From NCBI RefSeq assembly GCF_000223215.1, contig NC_017243.1:992001-1056000 (forward strand): a stretch of DNA of 64,000 bases, in the 5' to 3' direction. Source of the stretch: Brachyspira intermedia PWS/A (GTDB lineage: Bacteria; Spirochaetota; Brachyspiria; Brachyspirales; Brachyspiraceae). The notes beneath the pieces are model-generated. The model did no database searches, was not told the origin of the DNA, and worked only from the letters and a program-made list of their open reading frames with translations. Positions 54,528 to 62,445 of the stretch are shown here, one piece after another. Made by a program: the position numbers and the translations under genes. Position 1 is the stretch's first letter. The number at the start of each line of letters is the position of its first letter.

Positions 54528-55012
54528 TATATACTTGAACAACTATATTTTGTCAAAAATAAAATTATGTTTTTTGACTCGCTGTGCGTGCCTTCGGCAG
54601 GCGATAATCAAAAAGGCTATATTTGGGCTTTAATGTAACAAATTATCTTACATATAAGACAATTTTAGTATTATTTAGTATTAATTCTATACTTGCACTT
54701 TTTGGTTCTTTTTGCAGCGGGAAAAAGAACAATAAAAAAATTGACAAACTTAAAAAATTTCAGTATATATACCAAAAATTTTATAGTTTGTCAAAAATAC
54801 AATTGTAAATTTAGGTTATTTGTGGGGACTAGCCCCCACACCCCCAGTTCTTTTATTGGTATAAAAGAACCAAAACAACTGCATTTTTAGTCAAAATATA
54901 GTTTTTATATTATATTTTCAAGAAAACTTAATAATATTTTATGCTATTAATAAATAAAAATTACATTCATAAATAATTCAAAATTGACAAGATGTAGTTG
55001 TTTAGGTATATA
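54525..55012. repeat. Dispersed promoter-ended repeats, copy 4 (two in tandem)
   Basis: Two elements are joined. The first runs from an inverted AACTATATTTTGTC end (54540-54553) to TTGACA-17-TATATA (54741-54769). The second runs from an inverted TTTTATAGTTTGTC end (54779-54792) to TTGACA-17-TATATA (54984-55012). The cores share AGTTCTTTTATTGGTATAAA and ACTGCATTTTTA with copy 3. With short flanks they fill the gap to the oxidoreductase; no gene is supported. Confidence 0.7.
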
Positions 55013-55022
55013 CTAAATAACA

Positions 55023-56003
55023 TTATTTTTCAAAAGGATATTTTATTTTCCAGCTTCTTCTCAAAGTATCCATTATATTCATTACTCTCAAAATATCTTC
55101 ATGAGGCATTTCTTCGCATTCTAATTTTCCGTTATTAATAGCATTGATACATGAAATTATTTGATATTCATAACCGCTTATTTGTTTAGGTACTTTTATT
55201 GTTTTTATAACTTTTCTGTCTAATGAATAAACTGTTATGCTTTCAGGATTATTTATATTTTTTACAACCATATAACCTTTGTCGCCATTTATAACGCCTT
55301 CTCTGTTAGTTAATGCTGACATTGTAGAGTTTAATATAGCCATTTTACCATCTTCAAAAGTTAATGTGATAGAGTTCTGTTCATCTACACCTTTGCTAGT
55401 TTTTACACATGAAGAATCTATTTTTTTTATTTTATTACCGAATACCATTAAAGCGAAATTTATAGTATAAACACCAACATCAAGTAATGCTCCTCCAGCA
55501 AGTTCCGGTTCTATTAATCTAGGTACTTTATTTATAACATAACCTAAATTAGCAGTTAATGATGTAACTTTTCCTATTATTCCGCTTTTTATAGTATCAT
55601 TGATTATTTGTCTGCTAGGCATATATCTAGTCCAAATAGCTTCAGCAAGTAAAAGTTTTTTCTTTTTGGCGAGTATTAAAACTTCTCTAGCTTGTTTAAC
55701 ATTAACGGTAAAAGCCTTTTCACATATAACATGCTTATTATTTTCTAAACATAATTTTATATGTTCATAGTGATGTGAATGAGGAGTGGCTATATATACC
55801 AAATCAACATTTTCATCTTTTAGCATTTCTTCATAAGAGCCGTAAAATTTTTTGAATCCATATTTTTTAGCGAAAGCCTTACTTCTTTTTATATCTCTTG
55901 CACTTACTGCATAAGATTGTGCTTCTTTAATTTTTGAAATAGTTTGTGCCATTTTTTCTGCTATTTTTCCTGCCCCTATAAAACCTATATTTATTTTTTT
56001 CAT
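55023..56003 (-). CDS. Gfo/Idh/MocA-family oxidoreductase
   Basis: 326 aa. The N-terminal Rossmann fold begins INIGFIGAGKIAEKM (GxGxxA near residues 10-15) and has the family ATPHSHHYEH (about 74-83) and CEKAFTVNVKQA (about 94-105; the EK lysine is catalytic). The C-terminal alpha/beta domain has GGALLDVGVYTINFAL (about 173-188). Probably an NAD(P)-dependent sugar or inositol-type dehydrogenase. AGAGGT precedes the ATG. The repeat downstream points a promoter at its 3' end. Confidence 0.88.
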   Translation of the reverse strand: MKKINIGFIGAGKIAEKMAQTISKIKEAQSYAVSARDIKRSKAFAKKYGFKKFYGSYEEMLKDENVDLVYIATPHSHHYEHIKLCLENNKHVICEKAFTVNVKQAREVLILAKKKKLLLAEAIWTRYMPSRQIINDTIKSGIIGKVTSLTANLGYVINKVPRLIEPELAGGALLDVGVYTINFALMVFGNKIKKIDSSCVKTSKGVDEQNSITLTFEDGKMAILNSTMSALTNREGVINGDKGYMVVKNINNPESITVYSLDRKVIKTIKVPKQISGYEYQIISCINAINNGKLECEEMPHEDILRVMNIMDTLRRSWKIKYPFEK

Positions 56004-56125
56004 ATATTACCTCTTATAAATATTTTATTATGTAAATAATATTAGAATTTAATTTATTGTCAATATTATTAATGGAAAATTATATACTTGAATTTTTATA
56101 TTTTTATAATATATTATATTCCATT

Positions 56126-57172
56126 ATGGAAGAGAATATAAACGAAACACAGCAAGAAAATAATAATACTATAAATACAGATGCTTCAGCCAAAGAAGAA
56201 ACAGAAAACAGTAAGCCGGATTATAAAGAGTTTACAGTTTCATTATCCAGTATAGATTATGAAGGGCCATTGTCTATACTTTTTGATATGCTTAAAAGAA
56301 GTGAGAAAAGTATATATGAGGTTTCTATACTTGAAATTATAGATCAGTTTGTAGAATATTTGAAAGCTCAGGCTGCTTTAAATTTGGATTCTACCGGGGA
56401 CTTTTTGGTTGTTGCTTCCGAGTTCCACCTTTATAAATCTAAAATGCTTCTTCCTCATGATATGGACGATGATAAATTTACAGATAAGCTTAAATTTGAA
56501 ATAGTTGAGCAGATGCTTGAATTCCAAAGATATAAAATGGTTTCTGAAGAGCTTGATAAACTTCAGGATACATCAGACACTATATTTGAAAGAAAGGATA
56601 CTGAAAGGGTAAAATTCTTCAAAACTGTAAATACAGATGATAATGAAGTAGCTTGGAAGGATATTACGCTTTATGATTTAGTTTATGCATTCACAAAGGT
56701 GCAGTTTGTTCCGGAAACAGATTTGGCAGTTCTTTCAGGTATGTCTAATTTCCATATAGATAATGCTATTGATATGATAAGAATCAAATTATCTGAAACA
56801 GCCTTCTTTCCTTTTATTACTTTATTTAAAGACGGAGTTACTAAAAGACAGCTTGTTACATTCTTTTTGGCTATGCTTGAACTTGTTAAAGAGAAAGAAA
56901 TTCTTCTTAAACAAGAGATGAAGTTTAGAGAGATTTATGTATTTAAAAGAGATGAAAAGTTTATGCCTAAAGCAGAAGAAGATAAATCAGATGATTACGA
57001 AGAGTCAGCAGAAGAAAGTAATAATAATTCAAAAGAAGCTCCTAATAATGAAGAGGCTATAGCTGAAAATAATGGAAATACTGAAAACAATTTTTCAGAA
57101 AAAAATAATCAAAATAATAGCAATAATGAAAATTCTGAAAATATTTCTAATAATTCAGATAATCAGAATTAA
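56126..57172 (+). CDS. scpA: Segregation and condensation protein A
   Basis: Kleisin subunit of the SMC-ScpAB complex for chromosome condensation. The core begins near residue 27 (KEFTVSLSSIDYEGPLSILFDMLKRSEKSIYEV) and has FLVVASEFHLYKSKMLLP (about 92-109), characteristic of ScpA. The C-terminal winged-helix part follows (about 230-285), then an unusual acidic Asn-rich tail of about 60 residues. ATG 56126 is chosen; upstream in-frame starts would add a hydrophobic stretch unlike ScpA. scpB is not adjacent. Confidence 0.9.
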   Translation: MEENINETQQENNNTINTDASAKEETENSKPDYKEFTVSLSSIDYEGPLSILFDMLKRSEKSIYEVSILEIIDQFVEYLKAQAALNLDSTGDFLVVASEFHLYKSKMLLPHDMDDDKFTDKLKFEIVEQMLEFQRYKMVSEELDKLQDTSDTIFERKDTERVKFFKTVNTDDNEVAWKDITLYDLVYAFTKVQFVPETDLAVLSGMSNFHIDNAIDMIRIKLSETAFFPFITLFKDGVTKRQLVTFFLAMLELVKEKEILLKQEMKFREIYVFKRDEKFMPKAEEDKSDDYEESAEESNNNSKEAPNNEEAIAENNGNTENNFSEKNNQNNSNNENSENISNNSDNQN

Positions 57173-57194
57173 TAACACTTTTAATATTTAAACT

Positions 57195-59783
57195 ATGTGT
57201 AAATATAAACCCAAAGATAAAGAAGAATTAAAAAGATTAGTAGAAGATAATAATATATATTTAGGAGATATTGATACTTCATTAATAACAGATATGTCGA
57301 ATTTATTTTCAAAAACTAATAGAAAAGACTATTCAGGCATAGAAAATTGGAATACAGAAAATGTTATTAATATGGAAGCTGTATTTATGATATTAAAAAA
57401 TTTTAACAGCGATATTAATAATTGGAATGTTTCTAAAGTTGAAAATATGAAAAAAATGTTTTCAGGCTGCAGTAAATTTAATCAGCCTTTAGACAAATGG
57501 GATACTTCAAAAGTAAATGATATGGGGGGAATGTTTTTAGCTTGTAAGGAATTTAATCAGGATATTAATAGTTGGAATGTATCTAATGTTACAGATATGA
57601 GTAATATGTTTTGTTTATGTGAAAAGTTTAATCAGCCTTTGGATAAATGGAATGTTTCTAAAGTTGAAAATATGAAAAGAATATTTTCAGGCTGCAGTAA
57701 ATTTAATCAGCCTTTAGACAAATGGGATATTTCAAAAGTAAATGATATGGGGGGAATGTTTTTAGCTTGTAAGGAATTTAATCAGAATATTAACAGCTGG
57801 AATGTATCTAATGTTAGAAATATGAAAGAGATGTTTTTTAATTGTTATAATTTTAATCAGCCTTTAGATAAATGGAATGTTTCTAATGTTGAAAATATGA
57901 TTTGTATGTTTGCTGGTGCTTATAATTTTAATAAATCTTTAAATGATTGGGATATTTCAAATGTAAAATATATGCTTTCTATGTTTAATGGAGCAGGAAG
58001 TTTTAATAAGCCTTTAAATAAATGGAATACTGCAAAATTAGAAAATATGTATAGTATGTTTTATAATGCTATAATGTTTAATCAGGATTTATCAAATTGG
58101 AATTTGGATAATGTATCAGATTTAGCTTTTGCATTTGAAGAAACTCCATTAAAAAAGAATAATAAAATTCCTATACAATTTATAATTGCTGAATATGTAA
58201 CAGCAAAGAATAAATCATCAAAGATTGAACAGTTTGAAATAATAAAAAATAATGTAAAAGAAGCATATAAAAGTATTATTAATTATAATAATAAAATATA
58301 TACTGATTTTAGAATAATGCTTGAAAATGAATTTTATAGAGAATTATCAGAATTAAAAACGAATAATAATGAAGTATTAAATTTTATCAGTATAGAAGAT
58401 ATAGAGAATTCTATAAATTATGATAAAAAGAATAATCAAAAATTAAATTTTATTGATGATATAATAAAAGAAAAAGAAATAAAAGTTTTAACTAAAGATA
58501 AATCAAAAATTATAGGCATAAAAATAATAAAGTATATTTATTTAGAGTATTATAATTTAAAAAAATATATTTATAAAATACAAACACTTGATAATATAAT
58601 TAATTTTCTTGATGAAGAGAGTTTTAAAAATTGTATAAGAGAAATATATATTAATTCTCAAAAAGATGTTTCTGTTTTAGTTTGCGGTGTATATGCTGAT
58701 GATAATATGTTAATTGAAATGTACAATAGAGAAAATAGTTCATTATTATTTATGAAGATTTTAGCATTGCATACAGACAGTAAATTCGCTTTAAGTTTAT
58801 TATATAATGTTTTTGCTAGGAATAAAAAGGCTTCTATTAAAAAAGAGGCTATTAGTTTATTAAATTTTATTGCTGAAAAAATGAATTTAGAGTTATATGA
58901 ATTAGGTTTTAAAGTAGTATATGATTTTGGATTAGATAAAAGAGGAGAGAAAATTATAGAAGTAAATGATAATAAATATAAAATCTCTCTTAAAAATAAT
59001 AATGCAGTAGAATTGTTTGATATTAACAATAAAAAAGAATTAAAATCAATACCTAAATACTTTCCTGAAAATATAAAAGAAGAAATAAAGCATATTAGAA
59101 AAGAGATTCCTAATATATTGAAAAGTCAGAATTATAATTTAATAAAAATTTTAATAAGCGGTAAGAAATATAATTATAAATTTTGGAAAGAAATTTTTAT
59201 TGATAATCCTATAATGAATAAATATGCATATAGTTTAATTTGGAATTTATATGATGAAAATATGAATTTAAAAACTTCTTTTAGATATTTAGGCGACGGC
59301 AGTTATACTGACTATGATGATAATAATGTTGTTATGGATGAAAATTGTTATATTAATTTATCTAGTGTATTTGACTTAACTAAAGAAGATATTGCAAAAT
59401 GGAAAATGCATTTAAATGATTATGAGATATTTCAGCCTATAAATCAGTTTCCGATTATTAATATAGATACTTCAGATTTTAACAAAGTAATAGAAAAGCT
59501 GAAAAACATAGAAATAGTTTATTCAAGTTTGAAAGCATTTGCAAGCAGATATTCTATGAATGTTATTTATAAATTTTCAGAGAGTATATTTTATTTTGAA
59601 GATTTTAAAAAAGATCAATTTATTATTAAAATAGAGTTTCAAGAATATGTTAATAATGGAGATATTGTAAAAATTAATATATCATTTACTAATAGTGAAA
59701 ATAAAACAGTTGAAAATAGATTCATATATTATTGGCTTGTTTTGATGATAACAGATTTAAAAAAAGAAAAACTTTTTTATTAA
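57195..59783 (+). CDS. BspA-like DUF285 repeats fused to a DUF4132-like domain
   Basis: 862 aa. Residues about 12-310 are some eleven 25-residue BspA/DUF285 units (e.g. FNQPLDKWNVSKVENMKRIF). Residues about 320-862 match the DUF4132 (MolR-like) pattern by eye: YDFGLDKRGEKIIEVNDNKY near 575 and FRYLGDGSYTDYDDN near 695. There is no signal peptide or membrane segment, so it looks cytoplasmic, unlike the usual surface BspA proteins. Repeats 57431-57595 and 57656-57820 are nearly identical (offset 225 = three units), a recent internal duplication. Related genes lie at 59801 and 62446. Confidence 0.8.
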   Translation: MCKYKPKDKEELKRLVEDNNIYLGDIDTSLITDMSNLFSKTNRKDYSGIENWNTENVINMEAVFMILKNFNSDINNWNVSKVENMKKMFSGCSKFNQPLDKWDTSKVNDMGGMFLACKEFNQDINSWNVSNVTDMSNMFCLCEKFNQPLDKWNVSKVENMKRIFSGCSKFNQPLDKWDISKVNDMGGMFLACKEFNQNINSWNVSNVRNMKEMFFNCYNFNQPLDKWNVSNVENMICMFAGAYNFNKSLNDWDISNVKYMLSMFNGAGSFNKPLNKWNTAKLENMYSMFYNAIMFNQDLSNWNLDNVSDLAFAFEETPLKKNNKIPIQFIIAEYVTAKNKSSKIEQFEIIKNNVKEAYKSIINYNNKIYTDFRIMLENEFYRELSELKTNNNEVLNFISIEDIENSINYDKKNNQKLNFIDDIIKEKEIKVLTKDKSKIIGIKIIKYIYLEYYNLKKYIYKIQTLDNIINFLDEESFKNCIREIYINSQKDVSVLVCGVYADDNMLIEMYNRENSSLLFMKILALHTDSKFALSLLYNVFARNKKASIKKEAISLLNFIAEKMNLELYELGFKVVYDFGLDKRGEKIIEVNDNKYKISLKNNNAVELFDINNKKELKSIPKYFPENIKEEIKHIRKEIPNILKSQNYNLIKILISGKKYNYKFWKEIFIDNPIMNKYAYSLIWNLYDENMNLKTSFRYLGDGSYTDYDDNNVVMDENCYINLSSVFDLTKEDIAKWKMHLNDYEIFQPINQFPIINIDTSDFNKVIEKLKNIEIVYSSLKAFASRYSMNVIYKFSESIFYFEDFKKDQFIIKIEFQEYVNNGDIVKINISFTNSENKTVENRFIYYWLVLMITDLKKEKLFY
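57431..57820 (+). repeat. Near-identical 225-bp duplication inside the repeat gene
   Basis: About 165 bases from 57431 recur at 57656 with few differences, in frame (75 residues, three 25-residue units). It marks recent repeat expansion. Confidence 0.8.
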
Positions 59784-59800
59784 ATATTAGGATTTTAATT

Positions 59801-60304
59801 GTGTATACGCCAAAGAATAAAATAGAATTAAGAAGTTTAATAGAAAACAATAATATTTATTTAGGAGACATTGATACTTCATTAATAACCGATATGTCTA
59901 TGCTTTTTGATAAGCCTAATTTTTCATGTTTTGAAGGTTCTTACAATGAATATGAGAATTACAATGTGAGAATAGATTTTTCTGGTATAGAGAAATGGGA
60001 TACTTCCAATGTTGTTAATATGAGGTCTATGTTTCATAATATAAAAAATTTCAATATAAATATAAATGATTGGGATGTTTCCAAAGTTATTGATATGTCT
60101 TATATGTTTTGCGGAGCGGAGAATTTTAATCAGCCTTTGAATAAATGGAATGTATCTAATGTAAAATCTATGACTTGTATGTTTAAAAATGCTTGCAGTT
60201 TTAATCAGGATTTGAATGCTTGGAATATAAATAAAGAGGCTGATATTAAGGATATGTTTTTTAATACGAAAATTGATTCAAAACCTGTTTGGTATATTTT
60301 ATAA
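59801..60304 (+). CDS. Short BspA-like DUF285 repeat protein
   Basis: 167 aa from GTG 59801, with TAGGA eight bases upstream; the frame is open further into the previous gene but without homology. It keeps the shared N-terminus (ENNNIYLGDIDTSLITDMS) and five to six DUF285 units (VVNMRSMFHNIKNFNININDW), then stops: there is no DUF4132 part. It may be a truncated relative of its neighbours or a real short member. Starts 17 bases after the previous stop. No signal peptide. Confidence 0.75.
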   Translation: MYTPKNKIELRSLIENNNIYLGDIDTSLITDMSMLFDKPNFSCFEGSYNEYENYNVRIDFSGIEKWDTSNVVNMRSMFHNIKNFNININDWDVSKVIDMSYMFCGAENFNQPLNKWNVSNVKSMTCMFKNACSFNQDLNAWNINKEADIKDMFFNTKIDSKPVWYIL

Positions 60305-60368
60305 AAATTATTTTTTACAGTTTTATTAATATATTATTTAGAATAAAATTATATTAGAGGTTATTTTA

Positions 60369-61274
60369 ATGATTAAATCTTTTAATGGTGTTTTAAGTAA
60401 AGAGAATGTTTCTTTAAAAAAATTTAATACTTTCAGGGTTAATGCTAAGGCTTTGGAATTTTATATGCCTGAAACTATTAATGGTTTTATAGATTTGATT
60501 AAATATCTTAATGATAATAATAAAAGGTATATGATTTTAGGAGGGGGAAGCAATATATTATTTTTGGATAAGGTAATAGAATTTCCAATTATTTATATGG
60601 GATTTTTCTCACGCATAGAGCATACATCTCATAATATTTTAGCATATTCAGGGGCAAAAGTTTCTGATGTTGTTAAATATGCTTATAAAAATGCCTTTAC
60701 AGGTTTAGAGTTTTTATCAGGGCTTCCTGGTACTATAGGAGGTGCTGCTTATATGAATGCAAGATGCTATGAACATTCAGTATCTGAGTTTATAGATAAA
60801 GTTGGTATAATAGATGATAATATTGAATATATGCATATAAATGTTGAAGATTGTAGTTACGCTTATAAAAGAAGTATTTTTCAGGATAAGAAATATATAA
60901 TTGTAGATGTGAGATTTAAACTAAATAAAGGCTCAAAAAAATTGATTAAGCCTGAAATGAAAAAGTTTTATAAAGACAGAAAGAACAAAAATCAATTTAA
61001 ATATCCTTCTGCCGGAAGTACTTTTTTAAATGATTATGAAACTAATATGATAGCAGGTAAGGTTATAGATTCTATCAATATGAGAGGAACTAGGTTAGGT
61101 GGTGCTATGGTTTCACCTTATCATGCTAATTTTATAGTAAATTATAATAATGCTACAGGAAGAGATATTTTAAATCTTATGAGAAAGGTGAGAGAGGAAG
61201 TTTATAATCAAAAAGGCATCACTTTAAATGCTGAAGTTAGAATCATCTCCAATGATGAAAATGAAAAATTTTAG
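60369..61274 (+). CDS. murB: UDP-N-acetylenolpyruvoylglucosamine reductase
   Basis: FAD-dependent reduction to UDP-N-acetylmuramate for peptidoglycan. Markers: NTFRVNAKA near the start, ILGGGSNILF (about residues 55-64, FAD-binding), GLEFLSGLPGTIGGAAYMNARCYEH (about 113-137), SYAYKRSIFQ (about 164-173) and PSAGSTFLND (about 214-223, catalytic Ser). At 301 aa it is a type IIb enzyme. AGAGG precedes the ATG. It stands alone between two BspA-like genes. Confidence 0.95.
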   Translation: MIKSFNGVLSKENVSLKKFNTFRVNAKALEFYMPETINGFIDLIKYLNDNNKRYMILGGGSNILFLDKVIEFPIIYMGFFSRIEHTSHNILAYSGAKVSDVVKYAYKNAFTGLEFLSGLPGTIGGAAYMNARCYEHSVSEFIDKVGIIDDNIEYMHINVEDCSYAYKRSIFQDKKYIIVDVRFKLNKGSKKLIKPEMKKFYKDRKNKNQFKYPSAGSTFLNDYETNMIAGKVIDSINMRGTRLGGAMVSPYHANFIVNYNNATGRDILNLMRKVREEVYNQKGITLNAEVRIISNDENEKF

Positions 61275-61277
61275 AGT

Positions 61278-61961
61278 TTATGCATTATTTTCTTTATGTA
61301 ATAATTTTTTTATATATGGTATAAATTCTATTTTTTTATCTAGAAGTTTACCTATAAAGGATATAGATTTACCCATTGTAAAAGCGGCAAGTACAGTTCC
61401 TATTCCAAGTCCTTTTATATGTCCTAAAAATACAAATGTAAGTATTGCTGTTGTTAAAAGGCAAGTTACATCAAATGTTATTTTTATTTTGGCATAAGGT
61501 ATTTTTATTATATCTGATAACTCTCTTGGGAATAAATCTGTTGGTATTATAGGAAGTCCGCATCTATTTGATAAAGCTATTCCGAATGCCAATATAAAAT
61601 AACTTATTATGAAATATATTATCCTGTTTGTTATTGTTAATGGCAAATGATTTATCCAAGCAGCATGTATATCCACGAACTTACCAAAACAAAATCCTAC
61701 AACGAAGCTAAATAAATATTCCCATACGAATTTTTTTCTTAGTATCATAAGTACTAATACAAGTAAGGTTTGAAAAATATAGGTAAAAGTTCCAAGAGAT
61801 ATATTTTTTATAACTTCAGAAAAAGCATAAGGCACGCTTGATATAGCTGATATTCCAGAACCTGAATAAAGCATTAATACTACACCAAAACTATTCATAA
61901 CCACAACTAAAACTAATGCTAATTCTCCGCTTATTATTATATGCTTATTTTCTGATGTCAT
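61278..61961 (-). CDS. YczE/YitT-family membrane protein
   Basis: About 227 aa with five to six hydrophobic segments (near residues 10-33, 44-72, 78-103, 117-142, 160-185) and the family's 'GSGISAISSVPYAFS' and CGLPIIPTDLFPRELS segments. The function is unknown; YczE-like proteins are inner-membrane proteins. ATG 61961 with AAGG upstream is the likely start; the frame is open to TTG 62000. Its stop is 4 bases from that of murB, convergent. Confidence 0.65.
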   Translation of the reverse strand: MTSENKHIIISGELALVLVVVMNSFGVVLMLYSGSGISAISSVPYAFSEVIKNISLGTFTYIFQTLLVLVLMILRKKFVWEYLFSFVVGFCFGKFVDIHAAWINHLPLTITNRIIYFIISYFILAFGIALSNRCGLPIIPTDLFPRELSDIIKIPYAKIKITFDVTCLLTTAILTFVFLGHIKGLGIGTVLAAFTMGKSISFIGKLLDKKIEFIPYIKKLLHKENNA

Positions 61962-62065
61962 TTTTGTAACCTTAGTAATATTTTTTAAATTTGATTGCAA
62001 ATATTATATAGATAATTATATATTAATCAAGAAATTTTTATGACTTATATTTTTGATTTATTTAC

Positions 62066-62380
62066 AATTCCCGCCCTTTATTCTTTATAGTTTTTTCTGT
62101 CATTGCAGAGTTATTATATTTATAGCTTTATCAGAAATTTTAACACCCGCCCAAGATTTTTTAAATTTAAAAATTTACTCTACGCACGGTGAACGAAATT
62201 TCAAATATAGTAAATATCAGAATTCAAATTAATATATGTTTTATAGTTTTATTCTCCGTGCGGTGAGGAGATCATATAGCTAAATAAAGTTTTGGATGGG
62301 GGTTATAATTGCAGTATTAGTTTTTAAGAAGTATAAAGTAAAAATCACAGATAAAAGTTGTAAATATAGAGGGTGGGATT
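62066..62380. repeat. Nested palindromic intergenic element, copy B (~315 bp)
   Basis: Same plan as 20841-21155: AATTCCCGCCCT (62066-62077) with AGGGTGGGATT (62370-62380), CACCCGCCCAAG (62144-62155) with a weaker TTTTGGATGGGGG (62290-62302), and GCACGG (62184-62189) with CCGTGC (62256-62261). Total length is equal to copy A within a base or so. It ends about 65 bases before the third BspA-like gene. Confidence 0.8.
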
Positions 62381-62445
62381 TTTTAATAAAATTGCAAAAT
62401 ATAAAAAAGAATATAGAATAATAAAAAAGAATAAGGAACATAATA

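Noticed and set aside
54623-54890. Short open frames in the 54.6-54.9 kb spacer
   Set aside because: They fall inside the promoter-ended repeat and are not conserved between copies.
57195-58140. Regularly spaced repeats that might suggest a CRISPR array
   Set aside because: The period is 75 bases in frame and encodes 25-residue protein units; there are no constant repeats with unique spacers.
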